The notes under the pieces: model-generated | What the model was told of the DNA's origin: nothing | What the model saw: only the letters and a program-made list of their open reading frames with translations | Database searches by the model: none | Source: Bacteroidales bacterium | Lineage (GTDB): Bacteria; Bacteroidota; Bacteroidia; Bacteroidales; P3 | DNA: 32,386 nt | NCBI GenBank assembly: GCA_031272705.1 | Contig: JAISTG010000109.1 | Coordinates: forward strand, 1-32,386 | Direction of reading: 5' to 3' | Position numbers and translations under genes: made by a program | Part shown: positions 23,560 to 31,295 of the stretch, in pieces | How the letters are laid out: each line of letters starts with the position of its first letter | Position numbering within the stretch: position 1 is the first letter of the stretch

Positions 23560-23967
23560 TTATTCCTCCTCTTCATTTGTGAATACATCATTTACAACTT
23601 CTTTCTTTACTTCAACCTTTTTAGCCTGCTGACTCTTCAAACCGTTTGCTCGTTTCTTTTCATTGTATGCAACGGCATGCTTGTCGAGGCTCACTGTGAG
23701 AAAACGCAAAAGAGTTTCATCTCGTTTGTAGGCTGTTTCAAGCGTAGCGATTACATTACCTTCTGCCTTAAATTCTATAAGATAGTAAAAGCCTGTTGTC
23801 TTTTTTTGAATTGGATATGCTAATTTTCGCATTCCCCAATTATGTTCAAACACTATCTCCGCTTTGTTATCAATCAATAACGATTGATACTTCTTAACCG
23901 TTTCCTTTATCTGCTGGTCAGATAAAACGGGAGTCATAATGAAAACGGTTTCATACTGATTTACCAT
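23560..23967 (-). CDS. rpsF: 30S ribosomal protein S6
   Basis: A 135-residue protein beginning [20 protein letters not shown] with the S6 fold: [20 protein letters not shown] and [20 protein letters not shown], then [20 protein letters not shown]. The acidic C-terminal extension ending FTNEEEE is common. S6 pairs with S18 in the small subunit. It is the first gene of the operon, with a consensus promoter about 45-75 bases upstream. Confidence 0.97.
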   Translation of the reverse strand: MVNQYETVFIMTPVLSDQQIKETVKKYQSLLIDNKAEIVFEHNWGMRKLAYPIQKKTTGFYYLIEFKAEGNVIATLETAYKRDETLLRFLTVSLDKHAVAYNEKKRANGLKSQQAKKVEVKKEVVNDVFTNEEEE

Positions 23968-24011
23968 GTTTTTGTTATTTTATAATTACAAATTAGTTTA
24001 TTTTGAGCGTG

Positions 24012-24042
24012 CAAAGGTACAACTTTTTTTTCAAATACCAAA
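24012..24042 (-). promoter_or_regulatory. Promoter of the rpsF-rpsR-rplI operon
   Basis: On the minus strand TTTG (24042-24039), 19 bp, TACCTTTG (24019-24012) is a perfect Bacteroidetes consensus, followed by GCACGC. It lies 45 bases upstream of the rpsF start. Confidence 0.85.
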
Positions 24043-24122
24043 CTTCTGTTCACAATTTTCTTTTTTTATTGATTGATTTGCTTCATTTACAGCATTAATT
24101 TTAGCATTTGGAAAAAAAATTG

Positions 24123-24130
24123 TACCTTTG
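24123..24130 (+). promoter_or_regulatory. -7 box of the NlpE-like lipoprotein gene
   Basis: TACCTTTG followed by CAAAC lies 46 bases before the ATG. The nearest TTTG (24107-24110) is only 12 bp upstream, so the -33 element is poor or absent. Confidence 0.55.
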
Positions 24131-24176
24131 CAAACATCAAATTTAAGGTTTAACTACATAAAAAAAAGGATAAAAA

Positions 24177-24560
24177 ATGAAAAAAAGCATTTATGTAACA
24201 GCGGTTATTGTTATTGCCGTATTGTGTTTTGTTTCCTGTGGAAAGAAAAGCACTGATTGGAAAGGAACTTATGCAGGTAATATTCCATGTGCGGATTGTA
24301 GCGGAATTGACGTTGAAATTGCGTTGGCGGACAGCACTTACGTTGTAAATTATTCCTATTTTGGTAAGGATAATGAGCAGAAAGAGCAATGGTCAGGAAC
24401 GTTTGCGTGGGACGATTCAAGTAAAGTAATTACACTGGACAGCAAAACGTTACCTCCTTACTACAAAGTAGAAGAAAACAAATTGATTCAACTTGACATG
24501 GAAGGCAATACCATCAACGGCGAACACGCAGATATGTACGTATTGAAAAAGAAAATATAG
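24177..24560 (+). CDS. NlpE-like envelope lipoprotein
   Basis: A 127-residue lipoprotein. The signal (MKKSIYVTAVIVIAVLCFVS followed by CG) has a lipobox with acylated Cys at residue 21. The mature part is a single NlpE N-terminal-type domain: WKGTYAGNIPCADCSGIDVE contains the family's Y-x-G-x-(L/I)-P-C-A-D-C-x-G-I signature with CxxC, and beta strands such as GTFAWDDSSKVITLDS follow. NlpE senses lipoprotein trafficking and copper stress in E. coli; in Bacteroidetes the role is unclear. It is divergent from the rpsF operon and has its own promoter box. Confidence 0.85.
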   Translation: MKKSIYVTAVIVIAVLCFVSCGKKSTDWKGTYAGNIPCADCSGIDVEIALADSTYVVNYSYFGKDNEQKEQWSGTFAWDDSSKVITLDSKTLPPYYKVEENKLIQLDMEGNTINGEHADMYVLKKKI

Positions 24561-24628
24561 TCCATATCTTCCTATAAATAAGTTAAGAACAAATTCAATG
24601 CCGATGAAACGGCATTTGATAAATCTGA

Positions 24629-24733
24629 AACTTGATTCTAACATTCTATAATCAAATTATAGCGTTTTATAATTTGATTATAGAATGTTAGAATTTGATT
24701 CCGGAAATTTATAATCAAATTTGGCTGTATTGG
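24629..24733. repeat. 21-bp-phased array of AATCAAATT cores (5 units) with a perfect 27-bp palindrome
   Basis: Five consecutive 21-bp units start at 24629, 24650, 24671, 24692 and 24713. Each opens with a 9-bp core, AATCAAATT or its reverse AATTTGATT (first copy AACTTGATT), in the order -, +, -, -, +. The remaining 12 bases vary, but neighbouring ones are complementary, so 24635-24661 and 24668-24694 form a perfect 27-bp inverted repeat with a 6-base loop. It lies between the lipoprotein gene and the tRNA promoter. Confidence 0.85.
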
Positions 24734-24796
24734 ATGGAAATTTGATAAAAGGAAAAGGCTGTTTTACCGCAGTAAAAAGGAATTTTCAAATGTTGT

Positions 24797-24827
24797 TTTG
24801 GTATTTTGAAAAATTGTTGTACCTTTG
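24797..24827 (+). promoter_or_regulatory. Promoter of tRNA-Glu
   Basis: TTTG (24797-24800), 19 bp, TACCTTTG (24820-24827) is a perfect consensus, followed by CACTC. It lies 22 bases before the tRNA. Confidence 0.85.
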
Positions 24828-24849
24828 CACTCTCGTAAATGAACGTTTT

Positions 24850-24921
24850 GGCGCATTCGTCTAACGGTTAGGACGCAAGATTCTCATTCTTGTAATAAGA
24901 GTTCGATTCTCTTATGCGCTA
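24850..24921 (+). tRNA. tRNA-Glu (CTC anticodon)
   Basis: A full cloverleaf is visible: acceptor GGCGCAT / ATGCGCT (with one G-T pair at position 1), D-arm with CTAACGGTTAG, anticodon stem CAAGA / TCTTG with loop TTCTCAT giving anticodon CTC, and T-arm AAGAG-TTCGATT-CTCTT. Identity elements resemble bacterial tRNA-Glu. CCA is not encoded. It has its own consensus promoter and is followed 20 bases later by a small ORF without a terminator between. Confidence 0.93.
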
Positions 24922-24941
24922 CTTCTCAAATTTAATAGATA

Positions 24942-25124
24942 ATGAAAGGTCAATTCAACACAACAAAACCAACCAAGTGGAGAACAATGTTTCAAAACGG
25001 GTTAATGTCTCACAAATACAGTGATTCGGAAGAACAACCTAAATGGTGGGCAGCAAAATTCAGTCTATTTTCTTTTCGTTTCGGAGTTTTATTTGACAGA
25101 TGGAAAAAAAGTAAAAACAAATAA
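24942..25124 (+). CDS. Small basic protein downstream of tRNA-Glu, unknown
   Basis: A 60-residue protein, MKGQFNTTKPTKWRTMFQNG, then a DSEEQPKWWAAKFSLFSFRF segment rich in aromatic residues and a basic end (DRWKKSKNK). No signal or TM is clear. It begins 20 bases after the tRNA and probably shares its transcript. I do not recognise the family; it may be an unannotated small protein rather than noise because the start follows closely and the composition is protein-like. Confidence 0.45.
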   Translation: MKGQFNTTKPTKWRTMFQNGLMSHKYSDSEEQPKWWAAKFSLFSFRFGVLFDRWKKSKNK

Positions 25125-25165
25125 CAGTCTAAACAGATAATCATTTTAATAATCCCTTATATCGT

Positions 25166-26185
25166 ATGAAAAAAACAGATTTATTAAAGGAAACTATAAA
25201 ACATATAGATATTAAAGCCATTGACTCAACGGCAATGATAAATGCAATGCGAGAGATGTCGTTTTCTTCACGCGACACGGCTAATGCAGCAGATATTTAC
25301 GACAAAATGCTCAATGACAAAGACTGTTCGGTCATTCTGACGCTTGCAGGCAGCACTTCGGCAGCCGGATGTATGCAAGTGTATGTTGATATGGTGAAAA
25401 GCAATATGGTAGATTGCGTTGTATCAACCGGAGCCTCAATTATAGATATGGATTTCTTTGAAGCATTAGGCTTCAAACATTATAAGGGTACGCCGTTTAT
25501 TGATGATAAATTTTTGCGTTCAAATTACATAGATCGTATTTACGACACATACATTGACGAAGAGGAATTACAGAATTGCGATGCGACCATTAAGCAGATT
25601 GCAGACTCATTAGAGCCTCGTCCTTATTCATCACGTGAATTTATATGGGAAATAGGTAAATGGCTTGCTGCAGGACACGCCAAGAAAACGGACTCTCTGA
25701 TTCAGGCTTGTTACGAAAACAATGTGCCAATCTTTTGTCCGGCGTTCAGTGATTGCTCTGCGGGCTTTGGATTGGTGATGCATCAGGTTGCAAATCCCGA
25801 ACGGCATCTTTCAATAGACAGTGTAAAAGATTTTTTGGAACTTACAAATATCAAGATTAAAGCAGGCACAACAGGATTGTTCATGGTGGGCGGCGGAGTG
25901 CCTAAAAACTTCACACAGGATACCGTTGTATGTGCCGAAGTCTTGGGACACGAGGTAGATATGCACAAATACGCAATACAAATTACGGTTGCCGATGTGC
26001 GGGATGGTGCTTGCTCTTCTTCAACGTTGAAAGAGGCTTGCTCATGGGGCAAAGTTGATACCACGTATGAGCAAATGGTTTATGCCGAAGCAACATTGGT
26101 TGTGCCTCAAATAGCGTCATATCTTTATCATAAGAAGGACTGGCAACGCAGAACAAAGCGTGAATTTGCCAAAATGTTCCTTTAA
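25166..26185 (+). CDS. Deoxyhypusine synthase-family protein
   Basis: A 339-residue NAD-dependent enzyme of the deoxyhypusine synthase fold. Visible family features are LTLAGSTSAAGCMQVYVDMV, VVSTGASIIDMDFFEALGF, PIFCPAFSDCSAGFGLV, MVGGGVPKNFTQDT and EACSWGKVDTTYEQMVYAEA, where the Lys of SWGK (about residue 296) corresponds to the catalytic Lys329 of human DHPS. Bacteria lack eIF5A, so bacterial members probably act in polyamine chemistry (for example aminobutyl transfer to a small amine); the substrate cannot be read from the sequence. It is convergent with the T9SS cargo gene, with a 21-bp repeat array between. Confidence 0.85.
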   Translation: MKKTDLLKETIKHIDIKAIDSTAMINAMREMSFSSRDTANAADIYDKMLNDKDCSVILTLAGSTSAAGCMQVYVDMVKSNMVDCVVSTGASIIDMDFFEALGFKHYKGTPFIDDKFLRSNYIDRIYDTYIDEEELQNCDATIKQIADSLEPRPYSSREFIWEIGKWLAAGHAKKTDSLIQACYENNVPIFCPAFSDCSAGFGLVMHQVANPERHLSIDSVKDFLELTNIKIKAGTTGLFMVGGGVPKNFTQDTVVCAEVLGHEVDMHKYAIQITVADVRDGACSSSTLKEACSWGKVDTTYEQMVYAEATLVVPQIASYLYHKKDWQRRTKREFAKMFL

Positions 26186-26193
26186 TTTTCTGA

Positions 26194-26319
26194 AATCAAA
26201 TTACAGAATTTTATAATCAAATTCTAGCGTTCTATAATCAAATTACAGAACGCTAGAATCAAATTACAGTTTGCTATAATTTGATTCTAATTTTCCGTAA
26301 TCAAATTCTGTGGAAATTT
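26194..26319. repeat. 21-bp-phased array of AATCAAATT cores (6 units)
   Basis: Six units start at 26194, 26215, 26236, 26257, 26278 and 26299; each is exactly 21 bp and begins with AATCAAATT (unit 5 with AATTTGATT). Variable parts of units 2 and 3 form a 12-bp inverted repeat (TTCTAGCGTTCT / AGAACGCTAGAA, 26222-26258). The array fills the space between the stop codons of two convergent genes (26185 and 26318). Confidence 0.88.
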
Positions 26320-28384
26320 AATCAATAACTGCGAATGTTCCTTTGCGATATTCCTTTTCTCCTTCGCTATTTACAAATTCTATGTAATAGATATATGTGT
26401 CGCTTTTTACGAGATGTCCTTCGTAAGTTCCGTCCCACCCCTGCGAAAGGTCTGTTGTAGAGAACAATACCTGTCCATAACGATTGTATATCCGCATTCT
26501 GTATGAGCCTTCCTTCACAAAGGAAATAGCAGGGTTGAATATATTGTTTTGATTGCCCGTTGGTGTGAAGGCATTCGGTATCCAGCACAGCGTTTGTTTT
26601 CTTATACTTGCATAAGAAGAAGATGCCGTTTGTTGTATGCCGTCAGCACCGACACCAAGTTCCTTTGCCAGAACATTATACGTGATATTGTAACTGTCAG
26701 AAACCACATTGGCATTGTTATCCGTAAATAATGTTGATGTGGAAGTGCCGATGAAATAAGGCGGTTGCGAAGATGATGCGGCAGAACGATATATATCATA
26801 ATTATTTACTGCATTCCAGCCATTGTAACCGTTCCATTGCAAATCATTTGCTTCTCCTCCCTGCTCGCTTGCTTTCAATCGTATACTGGAAACGGCATCC
26901 GACTCTTTGTAAGCGGTCAAACAGACATCCGGAGCAAGCAATTTGTAGGTATAAATCACGTCTGCGGCGGAGCGTGGCAAGTTATCAATGTATGAAAACG
27001 AACCTTTACCGGAATAAGTTATTGTTGCAACATCATTAAAAGACAATCCGTCATCGCTTCTTTGCAATTTGTAATGCGGAACGACCAATGTGGAATCAAC
27101 AAAGAAAGAAAGTGAGATATGATTGTTGTCCTGCTCAACGGAAACCGAACGAATATAAATATAATCCGCCATATCGGCAGACGCTATGTTCAAAATGTTT
27201 ATGTTGGAAGTTGATTCGTAGCCATTAATGTTGCCCTTTGCCTTTACGTAAAAGTAATATGTCGGATATGAAATGTTGATATTGACCGATGTAACGGTAT
27301 CCGATGGTGATAATGTTTTGATATAATTGAAAGAAATGTTATCTGTGGAGGAATAAACTTCGTATCCGCTTAACCCATTCATCATATTATTATAGGCATT
27401 CCACTTCAAAATTACCTCATTACTGCATTGCACTCTCTCGGAATGCAACACCATATTATTATGTCGGTCGCTTACGGGAGAGGAATTAAAACATGTATCA
27501 ATACTCAAAACAGATAAATAATAGATTGTTTGAGATGAACAGGTATCACAAACATATGATGTATTGTTTGCTCCATAAACGGTATCAAATGGAAACCTTG
27601 GTACGTTGCCTGTTAATAATACATATCCGTAAGTGTCTGCTGCCGAAGAGGGAGACCAAGATATATTTATCTTTTGAGTGGATAAATCAGTGGTTACGAA
27701 ATTTATATCGGGCTTATCGGGATCTTCCTCATCGGAAACCCGTACCGACACTTTGTTAGAGCGAGATATGCAAGGGTAATCATTGTCTAATTCAACGTAA
27801 TACACAAATGTATCAAGGCAAGGGACAGAAAAATTATCTGTATGGCTCAAAGGCTCATTGCTTGTGCTAAAAGGAATGGAGGCTATCAGCATATCGGTTT
27901 CGCCACCGACCAATCTGCTGCGATAGATTTTGTACTGGCTGTTCTCATTCCCTTGTATTATGCCTGTCGGAGACCATTGCAAAAGAATAGACGATGGACT
28001 TATGGCTGTTGCTTCAAGATACATCGTTTTGATATTGCCCGATACCATAACGGAATCGGCAAAAACAGGTGTGATAATATAATTTACCGAACCGTTATTG
28101 GCGTTTTGTGATATGTCTGTGAAAGTTCCTGATGTTATTATGGGATTTGTGCCGACTATTGTGCTGTCTGACTGTCCTGAAATACTATAAGCAATGGTAT
28201 AATTGATGAATGTTGAGGCTGCATTGCTGGTTTCAACGTTTGAAGTCTCGTAAGTAAGTGTCGTGGAGCCGTCATCATTCACGTAAGCACAGCGAATATG
28301 AAGCGTATCATGCATTTGTTGTCCCTTTATAGGGAAAGTGGCGAGGACTAAAAGGCAAAACGTAACCCATTTTGTAAGTTTCAT
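26318..28384 (-). CDS. Secreted protein with Fn3-like modules and T9SS type-B (CHU_C) C-terminal domain
   Basis: A 688-residue protein. It has a signal peptide (MKLTKWVTFCLLVLATFPIK, cleavage near GQQ), then several fibronectin-III-like modules (repeats such as ISPSSILLQWSPTG, QKINISWSPSSAADTYGYVL, NEVILKWNAYNNMMNGLSGY, each with a W in the B strand) and a C-terminal gliding-motility/type-B sorting domain: PNAFTPTGNQNNIFNPAISF, MRIYNRYGQVLFSTTDLSQG and WDGTYEG with a final GTFAVID. This C-terminus directs secretion by the type IX system. It is probably cell-surface or adhesive. It starts about 60 bases after a consensus promoter. Confidence 0.88.
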   Translation of the reverse strand: MKLTKWVTFCLLVLATFPIKGQQMHDTLHIRCAYVNDDGSTTLTYETSNVETSNAASTFINYTIAYSISGQSDSTIVGTNPIITSGTFTDISQNANNGSVNYIITPVFADSVMVSGNIKTMYLEATAISPSSILLQWSPTGIIQGNENSQYKIYRSRLVGGETDMLIASIPFSTSNEPLSHTDNFSVPCLDTFVYYVELDNDYPCISRSNKVSVRVSDEEDPDKPDINFVTTDLSTQKINISWSPSSAADTYGYVLLTGNVPRFPFDTVYGANNTSYVCDTCSSQTIYYLSVLSIDTCFNSSPVSDRHNNMVLHSERVQCSNEVILKWNAYNNMMNGLSGYEVYSSTDNISFNYIKTLSPSDTVTSVNINISYPTYYFYVKAKGNINGYESTSNINILNIASADMADYIYIRSVSVEQDNNHISLSFFVDSTLVVPHYKLQRSDDGLSFNDVATITYSGKGSFSYIDNLPRSAADVIYTYKLLAPDVCLTAYKESDAVSSIRLKASEQGGEANDLQWNGYNGWNAVNNYDIYRSAASSSQPPYFIGTSTSTLFTDNNANVVSDSYNITYNVLAKELGVGADGIQQTASSSYASIRKQTLCWIPNAFTPTGNQNNIFNPAISFVKEGSYRMRIYNRYGQVLFSTTDLSQGWDGTYEGHLVKSDTYIYYIEFVNSEGEKEYRKGTFAVID

Positions 28385-28444
28385 AATTCAATTTTGTTTA
28401 TTTATTAGACACATTTCAAGCAAAAAACGTTTCATCTAACGTAA

Positions 28445-28474
28445 CAAAAGTATAAAAATTGCTTAATAAACAAC
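28445..28474 (-). promoter_or_regulatory. Promoter of the T9SS cargo gene
   Basis: On the minus strand GTTG (28474-28471), 18 bp, TACTTTTG (28452-28445) matches the consensus with one change. It lies 60 bases before the ATG. Confidence 0.65.
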
Positions 28475-28556
28475 CGTCCGTATAAAATCACAAAATGTTA
28501 GTTGCAAAAAAGCATATTTTTGATACGATAGTTGCTATCCTTTTTCGGAAAGGAAT

Positions 28557-28585
28557 GTTGGTAACCGATTTTTTTTGTATTTTTG
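28557..28585 (+). promoter_or_regulatory. Promoter of queE; decides its start codon
   Basis: GTTG (28557-28560), 17 bp, TATTTTTG (28578-28585). A TTG at 28583 could extend the queE frame but lies inside the -7 box, so translation must start further downstream (28607 or 28619). Confidence 0.7.
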
Positions 28586-28606
28586 CAGGCAAATCCTTTG
28601 ACGGAA

Positions 28607-29227
28607 ATGAAAATCAAAATGATAGATGAACGATATTTGCCAGTGATGGAAGAATTTTATTCATTACAGGGAGAAGGCTTTAACACGGGAAAGGCAGCCT
28701 ATTTTATACGGATAGGAGGTTGTGATGTGGGTTGTCATTTCTGTGATGTGAAGGAAGCATGGAACGCTTCGCTGCTTGCCCCCGTTGATGTAGAGGATAT
28801 AATTCGGCGTATCAAGCCGTTACCTGCAAGAAATGTGGTGGTTACAGGTGGAGAACCGTTGCTTTATGACCTGAATTACCTTACGAAAAGGCTGCATGAA
28901 GAAGGAATAACTATATTTTTGGAAACAAGTGGTTCATCTCCCTTCAGCGGTTCGTGGGATTGGGTGTGTCTTTCGGCGAAACGTAACACGGAACCGTTGA
29001 AAGAGAATATTTTACGTGCAGATGAATTGAAAATAATAGTGTGTGATGAAAGTGATTTTTCGTTTGCGGAACATTATGCAACGCAAGTCCGTAATGATTG
29101 CCTGCTTTACCTTCAGCCGGAGTGGAGTTGCCGCAACGAAATGATGAAAAAAATAATTGAATACATAAAACAAAATCCAAAATGGACAATATCCTTACAG
29201 TCTCACAAGTATATGCAAATACCATAA
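28607..29227 (+). CDS. queE: 7-carboxy-7-deazaguanine synthase (QueE, radical SAM)
   Basis: Catalyses ring contraction of 6-carboxytetrahydropterin to 7-carboxy-7-deazaguanine in queuosine precursor synthesis. Signatures: EEFYSLQGEGFNTGKAAYFI at the N-terminus, the cluster motif CDVGCHFCD (Cys spacing CX3CX2C binding the 4Fe-4S cluster), VVVTGGEPLLYD and FLETSGS, then LSAKRNTEPLKENILRADEL-type C-terminal region and SLQSHKYMQIP. About 206 residues from the ATG at 28607; 28619 (MIDERYLPVM) is an equal alternative. Its 3' end overlaps the next gene by 46 bases. Confidence 0.93.
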   Translation: MKIKMIDERYLPVMEEFYSLQGEGFNTGKAAYFIRIGGCDVGCHFCDVKEAWNASLLAPVDVEDIIRRIKPLPARNVVVTGGEPLLYDLNYLTKRLHEEGITIFLETSGSSPFSGSWDWVCLSAKRNTEPLKENILRADELKIIVCDESDFSFAEHYATQVRNDCLLYLQPEWSCRNEMMKKIIEYIKQNPKWTISLQSHKYMQIP

Positions 29228-31155
29228 GGGCGTTTCTGCTTATTATTTCTGTATTTCTGTTTAATACAACGGCGTTTTCGCAGGATAAAGCAGACAAAAT
29301 GTTTGATAAAGCCTTGAATCTGATGCAGAAAGATAAGGTTGAAAAAGCTGAAAAACAACTTTTGGAACTGTTAGACATCTATCCAAATTACTTAAACGCT
29401 TATCAGGCATTGGCAGAAATTTATTACGTACGACAGGATACTACAATGGCTCGCACGAGTTATGAAAAGTTTCTCGTCAATGATAGCAATAATGATTTGT
29501 CCGCACGTATTCGTTTGACGAAACTTTACTTTGCAACACACAACTGGGATAAGGTAAAACAGCAAACAGACCTCATATCCGCAAAACTTAATGACAATAA
29601 ACTGAAATCAAAAATTAAACAACGGAAAAAAATTACTGAGGATCTGGAGTTTATTCTCAAAAATATGGATTTTCAAAAGGACTGTTTGGAACATCCTAAA
29701 CCGTTTGTACCTCAAAATATGGGTATTGCCGTCAATAGTTCAGCCGGAGAATATCTTCCAACGATGACAGCAGACGAAAGGACTATGCTTATCACCTGTC
29801 TTATTGCCGATTCATCAGGGGACTTTATGAGAGGGCAGGAAGATTTCTACATTACGGAATTTGAGAATGGAGAATGGCAACCTAAAACCCGTATTCCATA
29901 TCCCCTTAATACTGAAGAGAATGAAGGTGCAGGCTGCATAAGTCCCGATGGCAGATTTATATATTTTACGAAATGTAACTCACCTGATGGCTTTGGCTCA
30001 TGCGATATTTACGTTAGCGAACGCATAGGCAAGCGATGGACTTATCCAAAGAACCTTGGTTCAAACGTAAATTCACAATACTGGGATACACAGCCTTCCA
30101 TAGCCTCTGATGGGAAAACTCTTTATTTTGTATCCAATAGACCGGGCGGTTTTGGAAAGAGTGATATTTACGTAACCCGTAAACGCCGTGACGGAACTTG
30201 GACTAAAGCCCGTAATTTGGGAGAACCCATCAACACAGCGGGCGATGAAGTGTCGCCATTCATTCATCCGTCAAACACAACGCTCTATTTCGCATCCGAT
30301 TCTCACCTTACAATGGGCGGATTGGATATTTTGTATTCGCGATTGCAGCGTGGTAAATTTTCAAAACCGGAGAATTTAGGTTGTCCTATCAACACTAATG
30401 CAGATGAATTTGGGCTTATAGTAACTCCTTCAGGCACTCACGCTATTTATTCTTCTGATATGGCGGGCGGTTTTGGCAGCAAAGATTTGTATATATTTGA
30501 ACTTTATCCTGAGGCACAGCCGATACCTGTTACTTATATTAAGGGTCGGGTGCTGTCAAAAGCCACAAATCAGCCTCTTGAAGCCGAATTACAAATCAAA
30601 GACTTATCTTCCGATTCGGCAAACATCATTGCGGCAACCGTTTCCGATGCTTCGGACGGCTCTTATCTGCTTTGTCTGCCTTTGGGTGCAGATTACGCCT
30701 TGTCGGTTACGGCTAAGGATTATATGTTATATTCTTCCACCGTTACTTTGCATGATTCTAATGATATATCTTCTCATAACAGTGACATTTATCTTGTACC
30801 TGCGGTAACGGGAGCGGCGATTGTGTTACGGAATGTTTTCTTTGATGTGGATTCTTATCGTTTGCTGCCTGCATCTTTTGCAGAACTGGCTACGCTTGTG
30901 GAGATATTGAACGATAATCCTTCGTTTCATATTGAGATAGCGGGACATACGGATAACACAGGCTCAAAACAACACAATCAAACGCTGTCGGAAAATCGTG
31001 CAAAAGCCGTCTGTGATTACCTTATTTCAAAAGGCATTTCGCCAACAAGACTTACCGCTCACGGATATGGACAGGAACAACCCGTAGCAAGCAATGATAC
31101 TGACGAAGGCAAGGCTCAAAATCGCCGAACAGAGTTCCGTATTACAAAAAAATAG
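29182..31155 (+). CDS. PorE-like envelope protein: TPR, PD40 propeller, regulatory domain, OmpA domain
   Basis: A 657-residue protein. After an N-terminal signal (about residues 15-36, RAFLLIISVFLFNTTAFSQ) come TPR helices (DKMFDKALNLMQKDKVEKAE, YLNAYQALAEIYYVRQDTTM), a beta-propeller of PD40 repeats with DGRFIYFT, DGKTLYFVSNRPGGFGKSDI, NTTLYFASDSHLTMGGLDI and GTHAIYSSDMAGGFGSKDLY, a carboxypeptidase-regulatory-like domain (GRVLSKATNQPLEAEL), and an OmpA domain (FDVDSYRLLPAS, IAGHTDNTG, NRRTEF) that binds peptidoglycan. The same order occurs in PorE, which anchors the type IX system, but this protein lacks a lipobox Cys. It starts inside the queE end (46-base overlap). Confidence 0.88.
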   Translation: MDNILTVSQVYANTIRAFLLIISVFLFNTTAFSQDKADKMFDKALNLMQKDKVEKAEKQLLELLDIYPNYLNAYQALAEIYYVRQDTTMARTSYEKFLVNDSNNDLSARIRLTKLYFATHNWDKVKQQTDLISAKLNDNKLKSKIKQRKKITEDLEFILKNMDFQKDCLEHPKPFVPQNMGIAVNSSAGEYLPTMTADERTMLITCLIADSSGDFMRGQEDFYITEFENGEWQPKTRIPYPLNTEENEGAGCISPDGRFIYFTKCNSPDGFGSCDIYVSERIGKRWTYPKNLGSNVNSQYWDTQPSIASDGKTLYFVSNRPGGFGKSDIYVTRKRRDGTWTKARNLGEPINTAGDEVSPFIHPSNTTLYFASDSHLTMGGLDILYSRLQRGKFSKPENLGCPINTNADEFGLIVTPSGTHAIYSSDMAGGFGSKDLYIFELYPEAQPIPVTYIKGRVLSKATNQPLEAELQIKDLSSDSANIIAATVSDASDGSYLLCLPLGADYALSVTAKDYMLYSSTVTLHDSNDISSHNSDIYLVPAVTGAAIVLRNVFFDVDSYRLLPASFAELATLVEILNDNPSFHIEIAGHTDNTGSKQHNQTLSENRAKAVCDYLISKGISPTRLTAHGYGQEQPVASNDTDEGKAQNRRTEFRITKK

Positions 31156-31237
31156 TTATAAAAGTTCTATTTTCTGCTGTGCATTTTCTGAAATCAAATT
31201 AAAGCACGCCGGAATTTTCGGTAGATAACAGAGCATT

Positions 31238-31282
31238 CAATAAACAAAGCCCGACAACATATTCTTCTTGTCCGGCATTTGC
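31238..31282. repeat. Interspersed intergenic repeat (second copy), imperfect hairpin
   Basis: The segment with AAGCCCGACA, then TTCTTGTCC and CATTTGC matches 21731-21772 in order and spacing. GCCCGACAA and TTGTCCGGC can pair over 8 of 9 bases with a 10-base loop. It lies between the convergent OmpA-family gene and the DUF2752 gene, so it may act as a bidirectional terminator. A single AATCAAATT unit is found just before it (31192). Confidence 0.7.
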
Positions 31283-31295
31283 AAAATAATATGTG

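Noticed and set aside
24850..24921. tRNA-Glu as attachment site of the prophage
   Set aside because: It lies about 3 kb inside host genes beyond the phage boundary and no duplicate of its 3' end is seen near the phage.
25166..26185. Loss of the catalytic lysine in the deoxyhypusine synthase homologue
   Set aside because: The Lys aligned with human K329 is the one in SWGK, which is present; the nearby Met replaces a non-catalytic position.
24629..26319. Arrays considered as CRISPR
   Set aside because: The repeated core is only 9 bp, occurs in both orientations, the variable parts are 12 bp and complementary to each other, and no cas genes are present.
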